Of a DNA stretch of 64,000 nucleotides, positions 11,517-23,900 are shown in pieces (the first letter of the stretch is position 1; every line of letters begins with the position of its first letter). The notes under the pieces are model-generated. The model had not been told where the DNA came from, did no database searches, and saw only the letters and a list, made by a program, of their open reading frames with translations. The position numbers and the translations under genes were made by a program. Source of the DNA: Laburnicola sp. R22_1 (taxonomy: Eukaryota; Ascomycota; Dothideomycetes; Pleosporales; Didymosphaeriaceae); assembly GCA_014281115.1 (NCBI GenBank), contig JACONQ010000017.1, positions 2,046,001 to 2,110,000 on the forward strand, read 5' to 3'.

Positions 11517-13307
11517 AGCTAGCGTATATAGATACGAGTTATATAGAGTTTCGAGTCACTCTACCAAATCGCGACACCTGTACAAAACACGCAGTTTCTC
11601 TCTATAACGCCTTTATAATTGCCATTAAGTATACATAGATTTAAGCGTTGCAGCTGCTATAACTACTACAGCCCTTTCTAAAGCACTTGCTATAGTAGAT
11701 CTACATTACTAAGCTGCTAAAGCCTTAGCTGCGCGCATAGCCTCTCTAATAGTCTCTACTTCTGCAAAGCGTTAATTTGGGTCTATCTAAATGCGCTTTT
11801 AACAACGCTAAGAGCTAGCAGTTTATAGATAATGCTTAAGGCGTCTTTTCTCTAATTTAAGTCCTACAGCTCTAGCATTTGCAGCTGCTAGCGCCTTACC
11901 TACTTTCTATAGGAGTAGCTAGGTCCTACAACCCAGATTCTTAACGCTCTAGACGTTGCGCTGCGCTATATAGAGATCGCAAGGGCCTTAAGGGGTTAAG
12001 AGGAAGCTCTAAGGCTGCTGCTAAGGCTGCTGCTAATGCGTAGGTGTAGTAGGCCTCTAGGAGACTTGCGACAAGCTAAGCACGTAATTAATATTAAATG
12101 GGCAGATACTAGTAGTCTACTAGCCAGCTTAAACCACACGCTCTATAAAGCCGTCCTTCCTAGCTTAATAGCAGTAGGCAATAAAGCGCTCCTTTTTAAT
12201 AGGTGCGGCGTCGTTAAGCGATACAAGCTCCTGGATCTAGCGTTAGTAACTAGACTTAATTACAGAGAATAGAGCGAGATCTAGAGGCTATAGGATATGC
12301 GACAAATGCGTAGGTAGATAGAGAAGCTTAATTTAATACTATTTGCAAAGCTATAGGAAGTCTATGTTAATATAGCTACTATAACTATTAAGAATAAGAA
12401 GGCGATACTGGCCATTACCTACAGCTATCTTAGGGATAAAAATGCGCTATAACCACTTAACACCTATCGTGTTTAACGTCTATCTATTCTCTAAGATTGT
12501 ATACAGCCAGCTAGGTACGTAGGATAATAGGAACTAGGTAGTTTATAGGCTCTGGCCTTTAAAGATAATTACGCAGCGTAGTTTTCGCCCTATTGCTAAT
12601 ACGCACTTAATTATAGAGACCCACTCGCAATTCTCTAGTAATTAAATATAAGCCTTTTTCTTTTAACTACTAGAGAGTACTCTAGTATTTGTACATACTC
12701 CTAGAGCGACGCTAGTCTTATCTATATTATATATATTCTCCGCCTGTATATTAAACTACTATTAAGTCTGTTTGTAGCGCTCTAGGAATGCGCGTAACTG
12801 CTCTAGAGTCGCTACATTAGCTCTCTAAGCCTTAAGTTTTCTACTAATAACTAAGGCGACGCGTGGCTGTTGCTTAATAAAGTGAGATAGCTAGAGCTTG
12901 CTAATAGGCTAATTATCGCTATTTATACGTAGGATTTAATTAGCCATTTCTTAAGCGCGAGCGTGTGAGGGAGGGCAGGCGCGTGCGTCTTCTTTAAGGA
13001 TCCAGTCTACTAGAAAGTCCTCCTATAGAGGAGCTAATCGCTGTTAGTGTTAATAGCTAGTACAGCTATCAGTTGCGCCTTATATACGTACAGAGAGAGT
13101 AGGTGTAGGAATACTATACGCCTTAGCTGCAGCCCACTAGCTATTATAAATGCCTGCATTGTAATTAGCAATAGCTAATTGTATAGCTACCTTACGGGCG
13201 TCTATATTAATAAGCGTTGTGGAGAGTTATCGCGTGTTTTGTGCAGGTGTCGCGTTTTAGTAGAGTGATTCAAAATCCTATATAACTCGTATCTGTATAC
13301 GCTAGCT
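11517..13307 (-). mobile_element. pogo/Fot1-type DNA transposon 2, RIP-dead
   Basis: 1791 bp with long inverted repeats (11517-11612 against 13205-13307) that share AGCTAGCGTATA, GATACGAGTTATATAG, CACTCTAC and GCGACACCTG blocks. A TA duplication flanks it (11515-11516 and 13308-13309). Removing it rejoins the AT-rich host sequence. It is clearly less AT-shifted than its surroundings, so it is probably a later arrival. Confidence 0.88.
11640..13215 (-). pseudogene. Transposase relic of pogo/Fot1 element 2
   Basis: On the minus strand the N-terminus has a psq-type helix-turn-helix (VAIQLAIANYNAGIY) and a CENP-B/Tc5-type helix-turn-helix (DFLVDWILKEDARACPPSHARA). The DDE core follows: NIYNIDKTSV (first Asp kept), LLILNSYSSY (second Asp now Asn), LPTHLSHILQPLDLALF (third Asp kept). 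Many TGG/CAG-to-stop changes interrupt it. No initiator ATG is visible at the N-terminus. The plus-strand open stretch 12036-12272 is a shadow of this gene. Confidence 0.85.
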
Positions 13308-13309
13308 TA

Positions 13310-14349
13310 TATATTAAGGGTAATAATAGTAATAAATGTAAAAAAGAGGTTAAAGACAATAACTTAAAAGTAGAAGCCTAATTGTAGTCGCTAGAAAATA
13401 AATATAAGACTAATAAGTAGTAGGCTAAGATATAGGCATAGGTTAAGAATAAGGTAAAGAATAAAGAAGATATAGCCTCTAAGTATATAAGTTATTTAAA
13501 AAGTACTTTTAAAGAATTCTCTAACTAACGAATATGCTAAAAGTCCTAGCGTTTATTGTAGCTAATAATTATAGTCTATAGTATAGCCCCTAAGATAAGT
13601 ACTATGCTAGTTAGTTTATATATTATTAATTGCATAAGTATTATTAAATTAAATATAAGACTACTCTATACTAAAAGTAAGACATTTAATCTAAAGTTTT
13701 AAATTAGTTATAGTTCTACTAGTATCCATATGCATATATAGGCTAAGAATAGTAAGTCTATAGCCCTATTAAGTATATAATATACTAAGTATTAAATAGT
13801 AAATTCTACTTTTTAACTAAATTATTATAGTCTTTTACTCCATTATTATAGCTAAACAACCTCCTAAACTCCTACTTCAACTACCTAAACTCTTACTTAA
13901 GCCACCTAAAGTCCCTAAAATACTACGCTAATTTAAAAATACTAATTACTAATTTACAAAGAGCTATAGTAAAAAGGCTATTAAGTTTATTAAATATTAA
14001 ATTACGTGTATTAGATAAGATAATAAAAAAGGAATCGTATCTGCCTAGAGTAATTAGTGGACTATGACTAAATAGGCCCTAAGTAATAAAATTTCTAGTG
14101 TACGCTAGAATTTGTAGTCTCGTTTTAGCATAATTTAAACTAGTTTTAGTAAGACTACTAAACGTATAACTAGTTAATTATATATATTCTACTTTAACTA
14201 TAGTCTTGTTTTTTAACACTTAGGAGCTAAAAGTAGCCCTATAAAGCCTAGTATAGTATACTATAGAAGTTATACTATACCTATTTACGGCACAAAGCTA
14301 GCCCCTCTCTTATTCTCTTAATCTTAGACTAAAAACGCGCTCGCTAAGA
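13310..14349. other. AT-rich DNA upstream of the hAT relic
   Basis: Lys-rich, coiled-coil-like coding texture around 13330-13520 on the plus strand, then featureless AT-rich sequence. No family recognised. It probably belongs to the same old element as the hAT transposase. Confidence 0.4.
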
Positions 14350-16340
14350 TTCCACTCTACTCTACTCTAAACTTTAAAAAACCTTGTCTAAGTAGTAGTT
14401 AATAGTAACTTATCTTTCTAAACAATTAAGCAACTATTATTCTATCGTTTTATTTAATTCCTCTAACTAGATACTATAATAACTAGCTATTATAAATTTA
14501 GCTTAATATTTTATAGATAGTACGAATAAGCAAAATTAATAATGCTTAATAATCTTAGTAAAATAACAAAGATCTTAATTGCATTAGATAGTTAGACTAT
14601 AGTAAACTATCTTAGCTTTCTTACAATTAAAGGCTATTATATTAGCTATAACTAAAAACTCTAAAAAAGCTACTAGACTTTATCCTAGTACGTAGACAGT
14701 ATACTAATTAAACACTAGTTAAAAATCTTCTACATATGCTCTTAAAAATAAACACAAAGTTACGCCTATTAGCTATTACCTCTAATAATGCTAGTAATAA
14801 TACTACGCTTACTTATACGCTCTAAGAGAAGCTACTTCTAAAAGGACTTACTTAGAGCTTAAATAAAAATAGTATTTTATGCATAGCCTATATTATTAAC
14901 CCCGTCGTCTAGAATATTATTTAGCACCTTAAACTAGAAGTAACTACTAAGCCTATAGGGATAGAGCCATTATAAAAATAGTATATTAAAGAAACTAAAG
15001 TATATATATTAGTTCTAAACTTACTTTACAAGATATAAATGCTTTTATTATATTTACTTATTATATACTAAATAACTTCTAGTTATAGATAGTAGATATT
15101 GCTATTAATGTATTATTATAATAATATAAACGTTTTATTGCTATATAGTAATATCTGGCACCTAGGAACTAACTAGCTAATACTTAGGATGTTATAATAT
15201 AGTAAAACTTAATATTTAACATATATATATACGCAATTAAGCTTTAGATATAAATTAATAATTAGCTATAAAAGAAAATACTCCTATATTTAAACTATAG
15301 GGTTAATAATACTAGCAATAGTAACGCTTATAACCTTGGGCAACTTAGCTTAAATTCTATATAGTAGTATTACCTTAAACTAATTATAGAGATGTTAAAA
15401 CAATTTAAAGAAGCTATAGATTTCTTAAGCAAAAACTAAAAGCCTGAATTTTAATATATCTAGCTTATATATAATAGTCTTTTTAATTTCCTAAATAGGA
15501 TAGTAAATAAGTTAAATAGCAAAGACCTATATAGTAAAGCAAATGTAGAATAGCTCTAAATAATAAAGACTATAGCTAACAAAGGTAAAACAAAGCTAAA
15601 GAAGTACTACTTTAGGACAAGTAAAGCGCATAGGTTTGTATTTAACTATGCAACTATCTTTAATTTAACTTAAAAACTTACAGCATATAAGATACTTTAT
15701 TATAGGTATTTATTATATTAAGGCGCTAACAACTATTCTAAGATAATACCTAAAAGGCCTACTATAAGTATATCTACTAAACCTAATTCTATATATATCT
15801 TAATAGATATAATAATAATAGATATATATGTACACTTAGACTAAACTCTTTTATGTAAAGATTATAGGGCTATAAATAGTTTCAAAAACTAAGTAGCTAA
15901 ATACGCAGTTTTTTAATAGCAAGTTAAGATTTAGCTACTAATAATACTAAGGAGGTTAATAGTAAAATATATAAAAAAGTAAATATCTACCTAAACACTC
16001 CTTATGTAAAATTAGTAAGAAATTTTAATATTCTAAAACAGTAGTAGGCAAATAAATATATATATCCTTAACTATTTTAGATTGCAAAGGATATACTAGC
16101 TATACTAATTGCAAAGGTTAGTATAGAACGCATTTTTAATAGAGCTAAAAACGTTATTAGTAATTAAAGGCACTATCTTTCTACTTAAATAATATAGAAA
16201 CTTATAGTTCTTAGGGACTTAATTACTTAAGAGATAGAAGGGCAAAGGAGACTTAGAGAGTCAAAGTTTTCTATAGGCGAGGAAGAATAGCCCTAGAATA
16301 AAGTCTATAATTTATTAGATCTACTAGTAGCTTAAAATTC
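14350..16340 (+). pseudogene. hAT-family transposase relic, heavily RIP-mutated
   Basis: The C-terminal hAT dimerisation region is recognisable at about 16040-16230: YP, then IAKDILAILIAKVSIERIFN, RAKNVISN, RHYLST and KLIVLRDLIT, matching the family pattern of an ARDILAIPA-like helix followed by ERLFN. Upstream, near 14560-14640, ITKILIALDS and NYLSFLTIKGYYISYN match the start of the RNase-H-like catalytic fold (normally ALDxWTSxNHxSFLAI). Almost every other line has stops from TGG or CAA. It is much more decayed than the hAT element at 36481-39715 and the two are different families by sequence. Confidence 0.72.
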
Positions 16341-16569
16341 TCTTATAGAGGATATAGAGTTAACTAGTAGCAATATTTTAAAGAATTAGATTATTCTAAT
16401 ATTAGAGGCAGAGGAAGGGCTATTACATCCTACACAAAAGCGTTAGAAGCCTACATACTTTAAAAATTAGCTACTATTACTAATTGCTACTATAATAGAG
16501 TTATTTACTTTATAAAACACTTATAATGCCTCTATTCTTATAACTACTTGTATAATAAATGTCTATAAT

Positions 16570-16780
16570 TAATAACTATAATAACTCTAACTCCTAAAAA
16601 CTATGTAACCCCACCCTAACTTAACTTTAATCTAACCCTAATCTAAGATCTATATAATTTAACTTAACCTTAACCCTATGTCTATGTAACCTAACTCTAA
16701 CCCTAACCTATCTTAGTGCCAAAAAAGTTAAGTTAGGGTCTTACGTAATACAATCTAACTTTAACTTAACTCTAACCTAT
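16570..16780 (-). repeat. Telomere-like terminal inverted repeat, right arm
   Basis: Rich in CCCTAA-like words (CTAACCCTAA, CCTTAACCC, CTCTAACCCTAACC). Its reverse complement matches 1730-1890, including the hairpin core. This arm keeps more intact CCCTAA than the left one. It follows directly after the hAT relic. See the left arm. Confidence 0.6.
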
Positions 16781-17382
16781 TTATCACCCTCTAGGGAAGT
16801 ATATATATTCCTTTAAACTTAAAAATATTTAAAAAAGGCTATATTTCCAAAAAGATTAAAATATTATAATTAAAATATTTGTAAAGCTTACTATATAGTT
16901 ATAAGCTTTTAACCTTATTTTAATAGTCTAAATTAAGTCTAGACTATTCTATACAGTGGGGTAACAGAAAAACAAAGATATCGATTTTTATATCTTTTTC
17001 AAACTAGTTTATCTTTATTATAAATAAATAAATAAATAATCTATAAAATATAAATCTACAAAGGAAATACAGGTCTCTTGATCTAGGATTATAGTTAGCT
17101 GCTTACTAAGCGTTTATGGTCTTGGATAATACGCTAAAATTAAGGATTTTTCTCTTTATTTTTAAGCTAATATAACTTTTTATTCAGCATATAGAATTAT
17201 TCACTATTTCTATATATTATAGTATACCTAGGGACTAGCAACTACAGAAAAAATTAGGTTAGGTTATCTTACTGAATTCTTTTTTACGAAAGATTTTAAT
17301 TTGGAAAGAATTTTTAGCTAAAAGTCTAAAATATATGTACTTTTTAAATCTAAATAACTCTTTTAATATAGAAGCTATTCTA
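16781..17382. other. AT-rich DNA with a CAGTGGGGTAACA transposon-end motif
   Basis: At 16954 the sequence TA-CAGTGGGGTAACAGAAAAAC begins, very like the end of the element at 42076. A tract of AAAT repeats follows (about 17026-17040). I did not find the partner end or a gene. Confidence 0.45.
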
Positions 17383-17940
17383 TTACTTTTTTTTAATGCG
17401 TTTTTATTGCTTCTATATTTCTATAGAGTAAATACAGCCATAGGCAAATCGTACAGGTGGACTAGGGGCCTTTTCCTCTCTTAAAAAAAGCTCCTTATAG
17501 GGGATTAGAAGAAAAACAATACTGGCGGCCTATATTTAGCTGTCTATAGCGTAGAATTAAAATTTCCAACTAAGCTCTTTTTCCAAAGTAATTAGAAGAT
17601 AGTAATATGCCTTAAAACTAGCTTTCCTTGTTCTATAAGTTTAAATCTTGTATAACTAGCTAGGTTAAACCTAAGTAATTAAAGATTTCTTAATTAAAGG
17701 AGGTACTTGCCTATTCATAGGCTACTTTTCTTCTTAGACACAAATTTTGGCTTTAGTGTTAAGCCAGGGGGAAGAGGGCGAGATTCGAACTCGCTAAGAA
17801 CGCTAAGACTCGCTTAGGGCTAGACTAAGATTTCTCGCTTATAGCCCCCCACTAAAGTAAGAATCTGCTGTCTAGACTACTGCTTAACTTAGACGACCTT
17901 ACGCTCTTGCTTACTACAATAAGCCTCTCTAAAACTTTAT
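17383..17940 (-). repeat. Inverted copy of the 10200-10760 module
   Basis: Reverse complement of 10200-10760 over its whole length with scattered transitions; this copy keeps more G and C (for example GGGGGAAGAGGGCGAGATTC near 17767). On the minus strand it reads SLSVLSEFESRPLPPGLTLK, the same protein segment as in the other copy. Similarity stops at the same A-run. Confidence 0.65.
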
Positions 17941-20780
17941 TTACACTTTAATTAGAGAGATAATATATAATAAAAATTAAGTATACTCTATATTATAACC
18001 TCTATTATTCTATAATTAGAAATTACAAAATTTTATATGCTAAATAAAAGTTATCCTATCTTAAATTTTTGCCTAAAAAATTTCCCAACTTTACTAATTT
18101 GGCTTACTTAAATATACTTACTAAGCTAAATAACTTTAATTATTATTCTCCTATAGCTCTTTTTCTAAATAATTATTTTAACTTAAGATAATATAATTAT
18201 AATACCTATAGAGTTAGAAAGCGTAGAAAAAGATATTAAAAAATATCTTTTGTTATTATCCCTCTATACTACTTTTTCTTTTTAGAAAAAATTACTTTTT
18301 CTTTTAGAAAGATTATGTAAGTATTACTAAAAATAGTAATAATTACGTAAAGTATCGCTATAGGCTATATATTATAATATAATTATCTAATATAGCTACA
18401 GATTTCTAGAAGATTCTATAAGAATTTGTATTCTAAATCTTTTAGATATCTAATATTTAAATATTGTAGAACTAGATATTTATTATTAGAATATTCTAGA
18501 TTGTTATATATTTGTAATTAGAATATTCTAGAATACTATTATTAGTAATTCTATAGAATATTCTAGTATTCTATCTTATGTATATAAAGACTACTATTTA
18601 GAAAAGAATAGCTCTTTGTTAAATTCTTAAATCTTTATCTAGACTATAAAGTTATAGGCTTCCTAAGCTTAATTATTCTTTTCCTTTTTACCTACTCTTA
18701 TTATAGTTATTGTAATATAATTATGTTATATTATAATTATATTATAATAATTCCTCTATTATAAAAGAAAGGTAATGTTATCTTCTTCTTTATCTTTTAT
18801 ATTACTAAAATTATTTAACTTTTAAATTTCTATACTAGTGTTTTATGCTAAGTTACTAGTTTTTACTAATTCTAAATCTTTTAAAAATATATAAAATTAA
18901 ACTTTTTTTAAAAATTTATAAAACTTAAAATTTAAGTTTAAGTAAAGTTTCTATATAACATACTAGTAAAATAAAATAAAATTAGTAATTAAGAATTATT
19001 TACTACTAGTACTAATATAGTAACCATTTAGTTACTAAAATTATATTATCTAAGCTACTATACCTTAGATTACCTAATAGTTATAATTATACTATAAGAT
19101 TTAGTAGCTACTATTATTATTTATACGTATAGACTACTATAAAATAAAATAGTAATATACTAGTCTAAATAAAGCTACTAGCGCTAGTAGTACGTAGACT
19201 AATTATAAGCTCTAGAATAGCTCTAGACTTTTTATTAGCTATATAGATAGTGTATAAATACTTAGCTTAGCTAAGTAACGAAAAATAAATATATTAAAAT
19301 AAAAATATGTCTTTTTTAATTAATATCTTATATCTATACATAGATATTAAATATAGTATAATTTACTTAACTCTCTAATCTAGAATCTTTTTACTTATTA
19401 CTCTTATAATAACTACAAAGTCTTACTAACTTTATACTTTATTAAAATTTTTTTTAAAAAATCTACTAATTAAGTAGCTAACTAAGCTACTTACTAAGTA
19501 GATTCTAGCTAATTAAAAAGTATTATTTTAGTGCTACGTAAAGTTATATAAGCATATATAGGTATATATAAAGTATTAAAATTAAAATCTAATATAAAAC
19601 TTAAATAGTTTTATATTTAATAATACTTCTATTATTCTAGAAATAAAATATAATTAAATAACTACACTTTAGTGCTAAAGTTATATAACTATTCTTAGTA
19701 AAGAGTACTTAATAGTAAGCACTTACTAGTAAGTAGAAAATCTAAGTATATAATAAGTTAAAAATAACTTATTTATTTTTATATTTAATCTATGTAATAA
19801 TCCATTATTTAGATTTAAATTATGCCCTTATTAATTTAATTATAATGTACTTTACTCTTAATACTAATAACTTTATCTATTTATTTAAGTAATAAATAAC
19901 TTTTTCTACGTACTAGTACTTCTACCTAAGAATTAGCCTCATATCTATTTAGATTAATTACTTAACTAGACTTTAATATCTTAAACGCCCTTAATATAAG
20001 TACTACTAAGACCTCTACTTCTTCTATAGCTTTAAATAAAGATATTACTCTAATAGATAATTCTAAAAGTAAAGCCTATAAACTTAATCTATAGTAATTA
20101 AAATCTTCTTAACACCTAGCTTCTCTAATTAGATCTATACTTTTTTAACGAAACTAAATTTCTTATAGATAAAGAAAGATTATTTTTACTATAATATATA
20201 TACGTAGAGTAGCTAAGGGGTAAATTTAACTCTATCTAGTTAAGTGCTTATAAATAGACTCTAAGAATAATAGTAAGGAATATATAAATAACTACGCTAA
20301 CGTAGTTAATATTATTAAAAACTATACTAACTTTAAGAAGTATCTTAAATAAGTATTTCGTATTACTAATACAACTCTAATAGCTAAGTAAGCTATTTAT
20401 ATAATTTACTAATAATAGTTTATAGCTAAAAATATAGCTAAAATCTATAGAAAAATAAGTCTCTTAAAATAATATATAAATAAAAACTCAAGAAGTTTAT
20501 AGAAAAGAAACTTCTTCATAGTAATATAGTAGTTAATATAGTAAATAATCTATATAAAGAATTAATCTAGATTAATAGTAGATATTACGCTTTAGACTAA
20601 AATTTTTAATATAATATAAAAACACTAAGCTACAGTAAATAAGCTACTATAGTTTACTAAACACTACTGTATATACTATAAATATATTAAGACTTTTATA
20701 ATTATTAGCTAATAAAAGAAATCTAGTATAATAATCTTAAAAACCCAAAAAGGCAAATAGCCTATATAGGCTAAATACAT
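17941..20780. other. Long AT-rich RIP tract with TTCTAGAATATTC-type palindromes, no gene
   Basis: No gene is supportable. At 18488-18500, 18520-18534 and 18555-18566 the palindrome AGAATATTCTAG recurs, followed by TATATAAAG at about 18581, which could be a mutated promoter or LTR fragment. From about 19840 to 20690 the plus strand has gag-like coding texture without any motif I can name. The tract ends with AAAAC (20781-20785), the left target duplication of the copia element. Confidence 0.45.
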
Positions 20781-20785
20781 AAAAC

Positions 20786-20963
20786 TATTATAGAAAATAT
20801 GCCTTTGTAGTTATATGCTTAGAGCGTATATAACACTCCTAAGCTTAACTATTTTAGCTAAGTGCTTATTTATATATTTGTCCCTATGGCCATTATTTCT
20901 TATATAGCTTTAATTTACTTTTAGCTCCCTAAGTTACTATTTTTAGCTTGTTTTCTTTTAATA
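20786..20963 (+). repeat. 5' LTR of the copia element
   Basis: 178 bp aligned with 29189-29364. Contains CTTAGAGCGTATATAACACTCC, which includes a TATA-like core. Differences between the LTRs are mostly transitions. Confidence 0.85.
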
Positions 20964-20979
20964 GTTATAAGCCTAGCAC

Positions 20980-23900
20980 TTTAAAACTATAGGACGATTC
21001 TCCCTACGCAGTATATTACACTAGAATCTTAAATTGGAACTTTAATTAATCTTATCTACGTTATTTATTTGCTCTATCCTAAGCTCTTCTATGCAATAAC
21101 AACCTTAGACCCTAACTACTTAATAGCTTATTAGCTTGTTAGCTAAGCAAGCTAGCTAGACTAGTACATCTAATTCTAGTTCTATATTTAAAATAAAGAA
21201 ATTTAGAAATAGGTTAATCCTAACGCTCTAGATGCGCTCGCAATTAAAGCTTAAAAGCTAATCTAACTATCTATTTCTAAGAAGCTACTACGTTAATATA
21301 TAATAGACTTGCCTAATAAGCTTATTTCCTAGGTAGAGCTTATAAAATTTAAAACTAATAAGAAATTGTACACTCTACGCATTGTAGAATACTAAGCTCT
21401 TTTTTTAGACTAGTAGACAATAGCATCTAAGCTTAAAAATCTCTAGACCTAGGTGCATTCTATAGTCTTGCAAGAGCTTATGGCTATTACTACAATAAAG
21501 CTTTTAAACAATAGGCAGCTAACTCTATAGGCACTAATTTAAGCCCTAAGAAAAAATCTTAAATCTACTAACTAAAGCACTAGAAATCTACTCTACGCTT
21601 AGTATAAGGCCCACTTAGATAAGACTAAATATAAAAGATAAAATTCTAAGACTTAGTTTAAGGCTTAGCTAGTTCTCTATAATAAAGCTAAGGCTTAGTT
21701 AATTCTAGAAGTTAATAGAGAGCTTGCTACGTATAAATTTCTTAATGCTATTTTAGTAAAATTCGCTTTAGACTAGACGCGTTCTATAAATTAGAAGCTT
21801 ATTTAGAATACAGCGCTTAGAACTCTACTTCTTAAGCTTAACAAAGTTAGTACGGTTTTCTTAGTACTTTTATAAAAGCATTTTATTAAGTCTATATAAA
21901 GTAAAAGGAGCTTAGTTTTTATAACCTTTTAGGAAGTAAGCATAATTTTAAGCAATAATAATTAGAATAGAGGTAAAGATTATAGCAAAACTCTACACGC
22001 CTATCTATATAGGCTATTACTAACTAATAAACACTACTAGCCTTTTATAAAATATAGGGCTCTTAAGTGTGCGTATATAAAAATAGATCTAGAATAAGGC
22101 CTACTACCTAATCGTACACTAGCTTAGAAAAAGGAGATGCTTAATTACCTTAAATTTAGCTAGATTAAGCTTAAAGGAGAGATTAAAAAGGTAAGCTAGA
22201 CCTTATTAGCTTAAATATCTAGTGCTTTAAATTAGCCAAAGTACTCTAGTAGCATAGCCTATGCGCTTATTAACCCTACTAAAATTATTATTATAAGCTT
22301 AAATTTTAAATAGGGGGTGTATTCTACCTTTTACTACAAAGTTTATTTTTTTAGTAAGCACTATTATTAATAGTAGCACTATAGTGCACCTTATTAATAA
22401 CTATAACTTTTTAGTTTTTAGCTTGTTTAAGAAGTTAAACTTACTCTAGAGCGTAGATACTAGAACTTAGTTCTTTTTAATCTCTAGCATAGAAAATTAT
22501 TTTATTAAGAATATCTTAAATAGCATAAAATGAGCTCGTACTAAGAACTTGCTTCTTAAGAATATAAAAGTAGTTAAGGGTTTTTATATTAATATTGTGT
22601 TAAAAGCTTATTTAAGAAAGACTATAATTTAGTATTTAGGTTTAAATTCTACTTTGCGCTTTAGAACTCTTAAGTTAAATATTATTTTTATAAAGTTGCG
22701 CTGCATTTATAACCTAACTTTTATTAAATATAAGCTCCTTTTTATTTATCTTACTACTATAGGTATTGCAAAAGCTTAAAAATAATTGTTTCTAAACCTA
22801 TAAAAGATAGATAGTAAGTACCTTTAGTATTTAAGATTAGAATATTTTAGATAGAAGATACTATAGGCGCTTATTTATAGCGCTTAAAACGTACGCATTA
22901 ATAGAATACTAAGATAAGCTTATAAACACTAGTTAATAGTATATGCTACGTAGGTAATTTTAAGATAACTACCTAAATGCTTATCTAGACCTTTTTAACT
23001 TCCCTTTAAGCATATTTAAAGAAGAATAGTGTTTAATTATTAAGGAAGAGTTTAGTGGTAAGCTTTTCGCCTTTAATCTAGTCTTAAAATTAACTTCTAA
23101 AATTATAAATATATTTAAGCCTTTTGCTATAATAGTAAAAACTAAACATAAGCTTAAGATTATAGTTATACACTAGAATAGAGACATAGCAATACTTTTA
23201 TAAAGAGAACGCCTACAATATATAGACTAAACTAATAAAAAAAATTAAGCGCTAAACTATACTATCTTATAGTGAAGAACTAAATAGTGCACCTAAATAA
23301 GCAAAATAAAAGCTTATTAATAAATCTATTAAAATGTGCACAAGCATAAATTTTTTTATTAAGCTTTATAGTAAAGCTATACTGGTAAGTGCATACTTAC
23401 ATAAGAAGAGCCTAATAGCTCTTTATAGTTTTTAATTTCTGAATAAGATACTTAAAAGCTAGTTTTAATAGTATTTTTACTATTATTAACTAGCTAAAAT
23501 TAGAGCTGCAATAGTGGATCTAAGGCCAAATTAAAATAGTATTTACGCCTATAGCTACTATACTTATTTTCTAAATATAAAATAAGTAGCTAAGTACAAT
23601 AAGTATAGATTTAAGGTAAATCTAAGGAGCCATATTAAGTATTTAGTTAGCTATGTAGTCTTAAATATTTATAGAATATAGGTTTTATTGCTTAACTAGG
23701 TAATTACAACTTAAAATATTACCTTTAATAAGTTTTTATTTTATAAAGATAAGTATAAATAGAATATGCCCTAGGAATAAGTTTTAAGGTCTATTAATAT
23801 TCTATATAAGGGCGACATTTGCAATGTTAGAGAAGTCTATAATAATATTATAAAGCTTTTGCAAGGCATTATAGCAAATTTTTAGTTTAAACTAAAAAGT

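Noticed and set aside
16570..16780. A true telomere or chromosome end
   Set aside because: The CCCTAA words are degenerate, short, internal, and paired with an inverted arm at 1730-1890; there is unrelated sequence on both sides.
17771..17796. GAGTTCGAATCTCG on the minus strand looks like a tRNA B box
   Set aside because: No A box, acceptor stem or anticodon arm around it, and the other copy of the repeat shows it lies inside a coding frame.
19840..20690. A possible further gag gene
   Set aside because: The coding texture is suggestive but there is no zinc knuckle, LTR pair or target duplication to support it.
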